A stretch of DNA of 64,000 nt from Chrysomallon squamiferum (Eukaryota; Mollusca; Gastropoda; Neomphalida; Peltospiridae), in NCBI GenBank assembly GCA_012295275.1, contig CM022666.1, forward strand, positions 10,947,077-11,011,076, in the 5' to 3' direction. A program made the position numbers and the translations under genes. Shown here piece by piece: positions 56,774 through 64,000 of this stretch (the first letter of the stretch is position 1; every line of letters starts with the position of its first letter). The notes under the pieces were generated by a model. That model was not told where the DNA came from. It was given only the letters and a program-made list of their open reading frames with translations, and made no database searches.

Positions 56774-57466
56774 CGTAAGTAAGTAAGTAAGTACGTAAGT
56801 AAGTAAGTAAGGAAGTAAGTAAGTAAGTAAGTAAGGAAGGAAGGAAGGAAGTAAGTAAGTAAGGAAAGTAAGGAAGTAAGTAAGGGTAAGTAAGGAAGGA
56901 AGTAAGGAAGAAGGAAGGAAGGAAGGAAGGAAGGAAGGAAGGAAGGAAGGAAGGAAGGAAGTAAGGAAGGAAGGAAGGAAGGAAGGATGAAAGGAAGGAA
57001 GGAAGGAAGGAAGTAAGTAAGTAAGGAAGTAAGTAAGTAAGTAAGGAAGGAAGGAAGGAAGGAATGAAGTAAGTAAGTAAGTAAGTAAGTAAGTAATAAA
57101 ATATGTATAGAAATAAATATCATAAATAAGAATACTTTCTAAAATATAAAAACATTTTAGGTCTGGATTTTAAACTGAAAATTTCAATTATTTTCTTTTT
57201 GTTGTTATTTTTTTAAATTATTATTAGTAAGTGCATGACAGTTTGACAGGTTCTGTGTCATATTTAGCTATAGTGTATTATCATAATATAAAAATACCTA
57301 TTTCTCTTGGGGTATATTCCACTGTGTAACCATGGGAACTGTTGCCAGAAATTCTCACAGGAATCTTTTGTCCAGATGGTGCTAACAAAATAAATTATAA
57401 TTTTCTGCATATTTTTCAACTTGGTATTTAAAATACTTAAAACAACAGAAAAAAAAAAAAACTTAA

Positions 57467-57501
<35 letters not shown>

Positions 57502-57695
57502 ATTAGAAATTCAAAAAAATAATAAACAGTTTCAAAATGTAATAATAACAATAATCATAACAAGAACAACAAATAAAATAGCACAAAAAACGACAATAGT
57601 AACAATTTAGAATTACACATTGAAATGAATCCAAACATAGTTATTTAAAAATATTTCATTAAACCTGATAATTTTATTGAAAAAAATATGTATAT

Positions 57696-57738
<43 letters not shown>

Positions 57739-58290
57739 GTAATAATAATCATGTTTTAAATGATTTATTCAGAATTTTATATGAAATTAAATATTAAAAC
57801 TGTCCACTGAAGTATATATTAAAAATGTAAAGATAAAAGCAAACCTTGATCCCAAGAGGCAATCAGCTGGTACATGCAGCAGTCTATATGCTGAAGTCAC
57901 CAACACCATATCTCATGCAACATGCAGCTACAACAACATCACCAGCACTGGCTAGATGTCAGCATTGTTCAAAATATTTCAAAATTCAAAACGCCGGATT
58001 TGCATGTAGTTAAATATCGTTACTCTCAAAAAGATATACCTGTTTAGTTTATTATGTTTTTTACTCTTCTTTTGTTTTATTAAGTTAAATTTTAATATGC
58101 ATGAATACATATATGTGTAAAATATCAAAATGATTATTGAAGAACTTCTTTTTTCTAATTTTTAAAACAGTATTTTGTTCAGTGATATTATGTAACAGAC
58201 TGGTGTTGAAAAAATCTCAAAATTTTAACAATATTGGTCATATATTACAGTATATGTATGTGTATGTGTATATGTATGTGTATGTGTATG

Positions 58291-58343
<53 letters not shown>

Positions 58344-60804
58344 GTATGTATGTATGTATGTAGATATAAACTTAAATTTACTTTTTTTAAATTACAATTG
58401 AAAAGTGCAGATTTTGTAATTAATAATTAGTCAATAAGAGAAATTTTTCCAAATAAATTTAGGCAAGGAAATTATTATAATGATCATCAGAAAACACATG
58501 GGGGTAATTAAAATTATAGTTAAAAAGATAAAGAAAGGACAAAATGTATTTTTAGTAAACAAACCAAAAATGCTAAGTGATACTAATATAACTAAATTTC
58601 TCACCAACTGAAAACTTATTAGATTTATGTACAGCTACATGCAAACTAGGATAAGCAATGTGCTTTCAACAAATGAACAGGAACAAATTTAGAAATCATC
58701 AACAATCAACAATACTGACCTTTGACCTTTCAAAATGGAAACTTCTGCAGTGTACCTTTATTATTACAGATTGTGATTATAAGAGAAACCTCTGAAGATA
58801 TTTTTGATTATGTACAACAAACTTTAGTGAGTCCACATGGAAAACAAGTTGTTACCTGGTAACATCTATACAATAAGCTTGTTGTATTTTATGACATTAT
58901 TTCATCAGTTATATATTTTAGGTTTTTTTATAATTGAGAACCCTTCATATATGTATCAGAACAAACAGAAAACAATTTGGTGAACATACATTAAAATGAG
59001 TAAAAGGGATCATTATGAGCAGGATACATAAAAGCCCTGCATTTTCACCTGCAATTTACACCTCTATCAACACCTGGAATTTAAAACTGTATGTTCACTT
59101 GTGTTTGCACCTAGTATGTCACTAAATTAAGAAATAAATTAAATTAGATTAATATATATTATTGTGCACAAAAAACCAGCTAAAAAATCAAATTTAAAAA
59201 ATAACAAAACAAAACACAGAAAAGAAAAAGAAAATTTGTTAACCCATTAAGAACAAATAAGACCACACCATGTACTAAAACCATTTTATTTCAGAAAACA
59301 AATTAATATCCCACAAACAAACATTTGAATGTCAAAAATAATTTGATCATCACAAAGTTTCCTCATAAGTGATATTAAATACACTTAAAATACAAGTAGA
59401 CATAAAAGAAAGATGAAAATATGTTAGAATGAATGAATTAATGAATAACAAATGAATAAAAGTTTAATGAATTAAATAAATAATGAAAATAAATAAAAAT
59501 ACATTGTAAAAAAGTGTATTCATATTTTCAAAAAAAGGTAAACAATCAGGGTAACATAAACATCTTTTTTTTTTTTTAAATTAATTCAATCTTTTTATTT
59601 TTTTTAAATAATAATTTGCATTTCACTAACATAGATTATTATTACAGACAGACAGAAATACAGCACATTGTTATTTTAAATTTTCTTTTTCCTGTGGGCA
59701 TGACAACACTATGCATTAAAACAACACTAATACCTGAAATCATATAAATTACCTGTGATATTAACACTCCTACCTATTATAACAATTTACCTGTGAACCA
59801 GTACCTGTAATTAGAATTTACCTGTAATGACACATGCTGCTCCTTCTTCTACCTTGTGAGACATCTGAGTTTTGATGAGGAACTGAGACTCCTCCTCAAC
59901 TTGCTGTAGTCTTTTCAGCTGCACAACCTCGGCAGTTGTGTCAACAACGTCGCAAAACATTGGTGAACCTTGAAAGAAAACGAAATAAAGCAGAAATGAA
60001 GAAATGCTTTTTTTCAAATGAGACTCTCGTGATGTTGTTAGTCTGTGGAAATGTGCTGCTGCGTGTATGGAAGAGGACCACACAGAGGGAAACACAGCTC
60101 ACACTTTGTGCAACGTTATTCTTATTAATTAGCAGCAAGGAATATTTTTTTATATCCACCTTTCTCAGTTTGGGAAGCATGTATCAGTGCCTTTGAAAAT
60201 GCAGCATTGAGCCATTTCCTCAAATGGGAATTAGCAGAGAAATAAAAAATATTTTAATTTGTACTAAAATGATACTTTGTTATTAGCAAAGTTGTTATCA
60301 GAAAATTTAAAAATTAAAATAATTAGTTCCCCAAGACTTATGGAACCAGAGGAACTCGATAAACTCTCTGCAGTGAACATACTCTCATAGAATCATAAGA
60401 AACTAATAAAGTTATAAGAAACTAATTAGAATCATATCAAACTCATTAGAATCATATCAAACTAATTAGAATTATAAGAAACTCATTAGAATCATAAGAA
60501 ACTCATTAGAATCAGTATGAACTCAGTAATCCCACTGCACAAACTCACAAGGCAGGTTTTCATCATTGAAACTGATGTCCACTTCATGACGTCCAGCTTC
60601 CACTGGAATAAAACTGATCTCGTACACACCTGTCTCAGGTAGCTCAACCTCGTTAGGCAGGTTTCCATTATTTACCATTATCTGCAACTGACCCTCACCT
60701 GCCTTTCTAACATCAACTGTAACAAAGAAACATTATTTCATACGTGTATTTATACCTGAAACATTGAGTCTCACTCTCTCTCTCACTCTCTCTCTCTCTC
60801 TCTC

Positions 60805-60840
<36 letters not shown>

Positions 60841-61733
60841 TTTACAATAAAACAAAATAATGAAAGTATATTATAGTTATATATTTCAAGGAAAATATTC
60901 CTACATATATTCAACAATCAACAGAATTTAAATCAATGTTATAGACAATGCAATTATTATAATTCATAACAGTCTACATGCTACAGTTATCAAAGTTAAA
61001 AATAACTAATATTACTAGTATCTGCAATTATAAAGTAATATTTCTAAATGTATTTTTTAAATTCCAAGAATCTCTTATTGAAAATATCAGATATAGTTAT
61101 ATGTAGTCATTTATACTTACTTTCGATATAAATATATTGTGTTGAATAAAAAATACTTTTATAAAGTACTAAAGTTAGAAAGACAGTAAATGTATCTACA
61201 GCTGTTCAGTGTATTGTGTAATTCTGACGTACTTGTAAACCTGATTGGTCGGTTAACGAAGCCGTCGTGCAGGGGACTGACAATGATTGCTCTGGCATCA
61301 TACGCCTTCGCTGTAAATGGGCTGTCTGCCACCTCCACCGAGCCACACCTCACATGTACTGTGTGATCACCTGTAATCAGTATTACGTGAGATATCAAAC
61401 TGATTGGCATTTTACAGGTAACGTACAATCATCTAAAATATATGTATAAATATATATACATAGACATACATAGATTATATAGATATATATACAGTCAGAT
61501 AGACAGAGATAGATATTTGTTCATAAACAGAATGGCATAGAATTTTAATTTGATAAAACAGTTATGTTACTCTGGCTGGTATGGCACTGTTTAAAAGGGA
61601 TGTAGCACAAATGGGTCTCTACAGATACACTTTAACAAAAACAGCTTACCGACTTCTCTGGGGACATACTGCACACTGACTTCATCAGAACTCTGACTGA
61701 CGATGTCAACAGGAACGCTGCTGCCAGCAGGCG
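28908..61733 (-). CDS. Filamin, 31 exons found, 5' end beyond the window
   Basis: Actin-crosslinking cytoskeletal scaffold built of immunoglobulin-like filamin repeats. The window holds about 12 repeats in six two-repeat units (61733-45864), a long intron containing an alternative first exon, then five C-terminal repeats (33328-28908). Nearly every repeat shows GSPF at its start, a G-x-G-L turn, an A-G-x-G segment, and Y-x-V-x-Y/F-x-P before the next GSPF. All junctions are GT-AG, and all from the first exon here to 32060-31956 are phase 1, so most exons can be skipped in frame. The N-terminal calponin-homology actin-binding domain is outside the window. After the last repeat ([11 protein letters not shown]) comes a ~33-residue tail ending GYTQWREDI, longer than the short end of vertebrate filamins. 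Whether this is the filamin A/cheerio or the jitterbug type was not resolved. Confidence 0.95.
29829..31030 (-). CDS. Filamin second half of repeat -3 and repeat -2
   Basis: Exons 31030-30739 (292 nt, phase 0 to 1: [19 protein letters not shown]...[16 protein letters not shown]...VGGEGLKGG...TRKAGPG) and 29978-29829 (150 nt, [20 protein letters not shown]...GGEHVHG). The first is the longest repeat exon found and spans a repeat boundary. Confidence 0.93.
31162..31400. repeat. 72-73-bp minisatellite, three copies plus partial
   Basis: Tandem units beginning TAATAACTAATACTTTGTAA, spaced 72-73 bp, with few differences. It sits in the filamin intron next to the phase-0 junction, and its left edge is within ~130 bp of the 31030 exon. 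Confidence 0.92.
31420..32476 (-). CDS. Filamin C-terminal repeat -4 and first half of -3
   Basis: Exons 32476-32330 (147 nt, [19 protein letters not shown]), 32060-31956 (105 nt, [20 protein letters not shown]) and 31589-31420 (170 nt, [19 protein letters not shown] through the turn LTGRGLKEA to FIIDGSQ). The third exon leaves in phase 0, the only non-phase-1 junction in the part seen, and has HSPF in place of GSPF. Confidence 0.93.
32053..32320. repeat. Degenerate ~30-45-bp repeat seeded by a splice acceptor
   Basis: Repeats of TTTACCTGTAATnnn...TTGAAG run rightward from the filamin exon start at 32060. Read on the sense strand, each contains CTTCAA...ATTACAG|GTAAA-like sequence, so copies of the real acceptor are present in the intron upstream of it. 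Confidence 0.7.
32809..33328 (-). CDS. Filamin C-terminal repeat -5
   Basis: Exons 33328-33185 (144 nt, [18 protein letters not shown]) and 32934-32809 (126 nt, [20 protein letters not shown]...NGKNIHG), phase 1. This is the shared acceptor exon: it can join either the upstream unit 6 (via A|GT, giving Ser) or the alternative first exon (via G|GT, giving Gly). Confidence 0.92.
33591..33668. repeat. (GA)n microsatellite, (CT)n on the filamin sense strand
   Basis: Pure run of ~78 bp, ~260 nt upstream (sense) of the acceptor shared by the long and short filamin forms. Confidence 0.97.
34250..34475. repeat. Purine-only-like tract, GAAA/GAAT-rich
   Basis: About 225 bp that is almost all purine with T at GAAT units; on the filamin sense strand it is a U/C-rich tract just downstream of the alternative first exon. 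Confidence 0.8.
34659..34694. repeat. (AT)n microsatellite
   Basis: AT run beginning ~20 nt beyond the donor of the alternative filamin exon. Confidence 0.95.
34712..37010 (-). CDS. Alternative first coding exon of a short filamin, 766 residues
   Basis: Uninterrupted 2,299-nt frame inside the 12.5-kb filamin intron, same strand. The ATG at 37010 has an in-frame TAA three codons upstream and no acceptor before it, as expected of a first coding exon. It ends at CTCCAG|GTACTT in phase 1, exactly the phase of the next filamin acceptor (33328), giving ...SSPG-SPF into the repeats. The product would be ~1,283 residues: this region plus the last five repeats, with no actin-binding domain. Composition is Ser/Asn/Asp/Thr-rich and mostly disordered. 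Residues 56-122 hold four imperfect ~17-residue repeats (like [17 protein letters not shown]). Residues ~203-300 are the most structured-looking: [20 protein letters not shown], then charged helices around [17 protein letters not shown], and [15 protein letters not shown] recognise no known domain. Confidence 0.85.
38415..38760. repeat. Degenerate array with recurring TATCC(T/A)
   Basis: TATCCTTGT, GTATCCATG, GTATCCAAG, GTATCTGATCC, TATCCTTGTG, GTATCCTGAT, TATCCTTGTT and GTATCCTTAC recur at intervals of roughly 20-60 bp. It is an old, decayed tandem repeat. Confidence 0.5.
39080..39760. repeat. Degenerate array with recurring TTCCAGT(A/T)
   Basis: ATTCCAGTAGATT, TTTCCAGTAAATG, ATTCCAGTGCAC, GTTCCAGTAAAG, ATTCCAGTATGATT and ATTCCAGTTAAAC recur roughly every 40-110 bp, several near ACTGTC/ATTAAC-like words. 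It suggests decayed tandem copies. Confidence 0.5.
41009..41107. repeat. (GAGCA)n / (GA)n compound microsatellite
   Basis: GCAGA units lead into a long GA run with a few interruptions; CU-rich on the filamin sense strand. Confidence 0.95.
45864..47079 (-). CDS. Filamin two-repeat unit 6
   Basis: Exons 47079-46996 (84 nt, [13 protein letters not shown]), 46584-46447 (138 nt, [11 protein letters not shown]...[11 protein letters not shown]) and 46040-45864 (177 nt, [15 protein letters not shown]...GGLEFP). The fourth exon of the unit is 33328-33185, about 12.5 kb downstream across the intron that contains the alternative first exon. Confidence 0.93.
46046..46130. repeat. (AAC)n / (ATC)n compound microsatellite
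   Basis: AAC units pass into ATC/ATT units immediately behind the acceptor of the 46040 exon; asparagine or histidine runs read across it are artefacts. Confidence 0.93.
46640..46915. repeat. CA/GA/GATG-rich microsatellite cluster
   Basis: Short GATG, GA and CA runs, with long interrupted (CA)n tracts at 46690-46708 and 46819-46911, inside a filamin intron. Confidence 0.9.
48702..50007 (-). CDS. Filamin two-repeat unit 5, with a fused exon
   Basis: Exons 50007-49786 (222 nt), 49369-49196 (174 nt, [15 protein letters not shown]...NEEQIPG) and 48860-48702 (159 nt, [15 protein letters not shown]...). The 222-nt exon equals 84+138 exactly and reads without a break from [11 protein letters not shown] through [16 protein letters not shown] to [10 protein letters not shown], so the intron present in every other unit is absent. 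The last exon is atypical: it starts GCPL, lacks the usual D-x-x-x-I, and leaves through a weak donor (AAAG|GTTGCC); read-through would meet a stop inside an AATAAA at ~48600. Confidence 0.9.
50618..52354 (-). CDS. Filamin two-repeat unit 4
   Basis: Exons 52354-52271 (84 nt, [13 protein letters not shown]), 51740-51603 (138 nt, [11 protein letters not shown]...[11 protein letters not shown]), 51355-51182 (174 nt, [15 protein letters not shown]...NQYPLPG) and 50764-50618 (147 nt, [18 protein letters not shown]). Same lengths and phases as units 2 and 3. Confidence 0.94.
52525..52577. repeat. (GT)n microsatellite
   Basis: Pure ~50-bp run between the 52734 and 52354 filamin exons; CA-rich on the sense strand. 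Confidence 0.96.
52734..54728 (-). CDS. Filamin two-repeat unit 3
   Basis: Exons 54728-54645 (84 nt, [13 protein letters not shown]), 53993-53856 (138 nt, [11 protein letters not shown]...[11 protein letters not shown]), 53317-53144 (174 nt, [15 protein letters not shown]...NGEPVPG) and 52880-52734 (147 nt, [18 protein letters not shown]). Same lengths and phases as unit 2. Confidence 0.94.
55082..57381 (-). CDS. Filamin two-repeat unit 2
   Basis: Exons 57381-57298 (84 nt, [13 protein letters not shown]), 56544-56407 (138 nt, [11 protein letters not shown]...[11 protein letters not shown]), 56220-56047 (174 nt, [15 protein letters not shown]...NGHHVPG) and 55228-55082 (147 nt, [18 protein letters not shown]). 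The intron between the second exon and the upstream 84-nt exon holds a ~520-bp tetranucleotide array. Confidence 0.93.
55247..55530. repeat. (AAT/AGT)n trinucleotide array, ~280 bp
   Basis: AAT, AGT, AGC and ACT units intermix immediately behind the acceptor of the 55228 filamin exon. Read in other frames it gives long leucine runs, which are artefacts. Confidence 0.96.
56569..57093. repeat. (AAGT)n / (AAGG)n tetranucleotide array, ~520 bp
   Basis: Blocks of AAGT and AAGG units alternate several times, with rare ACGT variants, starting ~25 bp behind the acceptor of the 56544 filamin exon. Leu/Thr/Tyr-rich translations of it are not genes. Confidence 0.97.
57690..57740. repeat. (AAT)n microsatellite
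   Basis: Trinucleotide run in the filamin intron between 57381 and 59822. Confidence 0.93.
58252..58362. repeat. (GTATAT)n / (GTAT)n microsatellite
   Basis: Hexanucleotide-like TATGTA units pass into GTAT units, in the same filamin intron. Confidence 0.95.
59740..59830. repeat. Cluster of ACAGGTA motifs at a filamin donor
   Basis: On the sense strand the donor ATTACAG|GTAAATT at 59822/59821 is followed within ~80 nt by TTACAGGTACTGG, TCACAGGTAAATT, ATAGGTAGG and TCACAGGTAATTT. They look like diverged local copies of the junction and are potential cryptic donors. Confidence 0.6.
59822..61733 (-). CDS. Filamin two-repeat unit 1
   Basis: Exons 61733-61650 (84 nt, [12 protein letters not shown]...), 61370-61233 (138 nt, [10 protein letters not shown]...[10 protein letters not shown]), 60716-60549 (168 nt, [15 protein letters not shown]...) and 59968-59822 (147 nt, [10 protein letters not shown]...). 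All are phase 1 to 1. This is the most diverged unit: SPF is preceded by D in the 138-nt exon, the third exon is two codons shorter than in units 2-4, and the fourth has a coiled, Gln/Glu-rich stretch ([14 protein letters not shown]) where other units have G-x-G-L. Confidence 0.9.
60391..60532. repeat. ~18-20-bp minisatellite
   Basis: Tandem units like AAACTCATTAGAATCATAAG, about seven copies with small changes, ending just before the exon-60549 donor. Confidence 0.9.
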
Positions 61734-64000
61734 CTAAAAACAACAATCAAACATTCATTTATTTTAATCGAATATTAACAGATAAATATAATTAAATTTT
61801 ATTTTTGTCTTAATAAATGCCATTTGTTATTTTATAATAATTTTTTAGATTTTATACATTTATAATAATTTATTTGATATACATTTTGATGTTTCTGAGA
61901 CAATATTATCATATTAAGATTATATTTAGTTATCAGATTTCTTTTTAATTCAAACATATAATTGTTTTACATTTTTATATGCCCATTTCTATTTCATTAA
62001 CAATTTGTTTTTTAATTATTATAATGTAAAATTATTAAAAATCTGAACTATTAATGAATAATTTAAGATAAAAATAGTTATATTTCATTTTGTTACTTCT
62101 TACTAATCTAAAATATCTAAAACTGATGCTAAAAATATTTAATTTGTTTAACTATTTACTACAAATAAACAAAGCTGCCTTTCTATAGCAGTACTTTAAT
62201 TGTTAAAAATAGTCTTAGTGTTACTGGTGCAAAAAATCTACATGTGCTGGAAAGCTGAACTGTCAAAATATGACAAAAATAATGACCTCTTGTTAAAGCT
62301 TTGCAAAGTTGTATTTGAATTGTTAAACCTTGTCACAGAATGTATTTAAAATACATGGTAAAGCAGCATTCTCACTGGATGACTTGTGGTACTGACCTAA
62401 AGTATACTTCTTGTGGGATACAATTTGTAGAATACAACTCTAAACAAATCTTTTTTGCTAACATCTTGTAGCATATAATTTGTTATGGCATGAATAAAGT
62501 TAAATGTTGAAAATTTAAAGTAAAAAAATGTATTTAATGTTTATTTGGTGCTACAATCTTGAAGGGAAGAAAGAAAAGGGTAAAGCTCATGGTAACAGAA
62601 AGTTAACATCAAATGAAAGTAAATTCATGAAAGGACATTGTGTTTATGATGTAGCTGCTTATATTTAAGAAAATGTTCTGATTTAAATGTCCTTACAGTA
62701 GTTAAATTGTTTGTTAAGAAAGGTGGTACATCAAGTCAGATAGTGAGAACACAGCTTTAGTAAGCTCAGATGTCAGTTAAAGTGTCTTTTTTGTTTTCTG
62801 TGCATTATTAAACTGTGTCAGTTATTTAAATTTACTATTTATTGCAAGCCGTAACCATGGAGATCATTATTTTTAGATATTTAAGAAAACACCTGGAGGT
62901 TAGAGAAAGGAGCAAAATGAACAATAAACATTTCTAGAAATGATTTATGAAAAAACAACCCACATCAAACAGACAGTAACATGACAGTAACAACAAGTAA
63001 CACTGGAACATGAAGGAGAAGCACATGTATGTTTTTGACAAATAAAAATAACTCATCACTGATGAAATGCTTGCCAGCAATCATTGCAAATGATTAGTTA
63101 CTGGTTATCAGTGTAAAGGACTAACAACTCATAAATGATTAAACAATATATTTCTAAACATACAGAATAAAACCTTTATGACAATGTGATGATAACCTTG
63201 AGTTTATTAAAATAAGTAAAATATCAGTTCAGTACATCATGAAACACAGTGGACACATGTTACAACATACAAAACTGAAGTCTTTATGAGAACATATTTT
63301 AATGTATTTGTTGAAGAGTAAAGTGATATGTAAAATGGGAGTGAGCAAAAAATATAAATAAAAACAGATTCCTCTGACAGTGGTAACACCAGTTCACCAA
63401 TCACTCAAACCATCAAAAAAAGATATATGCTAACACATACTGGTATGTTCACACAAATACTAGAAAGAAAAATACTGTTTCCAAGTCATGGAACTATTTA
63501 ACAACTAGCTGAAGGACCAAGTTTTGGACAAAACTATTTTGCTTTTTCCATATTGTGTGATCAGAATGTTTTCAAACGGTTCCCATTTGGAATCATGACT
63601 AACATGCACATGTATGCACATACTGACACACACAGACACATGCACAGACACACACATACACACAGACACAGACAAACACACAACATACACTCAATCACTC
63701 ATACAAGCATATTTGTTACTGTTAATGTGTATATGAGAGAGAAGAAATCTCTGCACTTTGAACTTTTACTACTGAGTTACAGCAAAAGTTCTTTTAGTTT
63801 AACTTTTCCTCACAAAGAATAGAAATAGGTTATCATACTTTGGCATAAATAACCTATTAACAGGCCCTGGTTGGAACATGATATAACAAAATGGAGTCAT
63901 CAAGGTCATTTTATATATAATCATGTGAGAAAATTAAATATTTCAATATCATGACCAAAAAAAATAAAAAATTAAATAGTCATTAAATGTCAGAAACTCA
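61734..64000. other. Filamin intron running off the right edge
   Basis: At least 2.27 kb of AT-rich intron upstream of the first filamin exon in the window. By the exon pattern a 147-nt-type exon should come next; none with a GSPF-like start was found before 64000. A CA-rich patch lies at 63620-63690. Confidence 0.55.

Noticed and set aside
56563-57123. 186-codon Leu/Thr/Tyr/Ser/Pro-rich frame
   Set aside because: It is the translation of the AAGT/AAGG array.

Overview
This is nuclear DNA from an invertebrate animal. It is AT-rich, with intron-split genes, canonical GT-AG introns and very many microsatellites. The gene repertoire (an invertebrate-style flavin monooxygenase, a Bok-like Bcl-2 protein, CBP20, PIG-Z, a filamin with many introns) and a transposase-like protein of a kind I associate with molluscs suggest a lophotrochozoan, probably a mollusc. 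That placement is inference. No bacterial genes, rRNA, convincing tRNA or CRISPR array were seen.

Layout. (1) 1-5031, + strand: the last five exons of a flavin-containing monooxygenase (FMO); its FAD-binding first exon lies left of the window. The NADPH-motif exon carries a frameshifting 37-bp partial duplication. (2) 7246-9256, - strand: a two-exon Bok-like Bcl-2 family gene whose intron holds a ~290-bp foldback palindrome. (3) 10810-15716, - strand: nuclear cap-binding protein subunit 2 (CBP20, NCBP2), with two alternative copies of the same 139-nt exon. (4) 16687-20766: a ~4.1-kb segment bounded by inverted repeats, holding a coiled-coil plus transposase-like gene on the - strand interrupted by one in-frame TAA. 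(5) 20964-23036, + strand: PIGZ (GPI mannosyltransferase 4), two exons, with an apparent 1-nt frameshift near its 3' end. (6) 23037-28907: gene-poor DNA. (7) 28908-61733 and beyond the right edge, - strand: the 3' part of a filamin gene, 31 exons identified, plus a 2.3-kb alternative first exon at 34712-37010 that would give a short filamin with a new 766-residue N-terminus.

The genes do not form one pathway. FMO is a microsomal oxidase, the Bok-like protein acts in mitochondrial/ER apoptosis, CBP20 binds the mRNA cap, PIG-Z adds a mannose to GPI anchors, and filamin crosslinks actin. NCBP2 and PIGZ are also close neighbours in human (3q29), so their adjacency here may be old.

Most notable: the mutually exclusive CBP20 exons; the alternative filamin start with an unrecognised serine/asparagine-rich region; and the filamin exon architecture, in which a two-repeat cassette of four exons (84, 138, 174, 147 nt) recurs with almost no length change. 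All gene models were read by eye from splice sites, phase and protein similarity; none was tested with transcripts or database searches.
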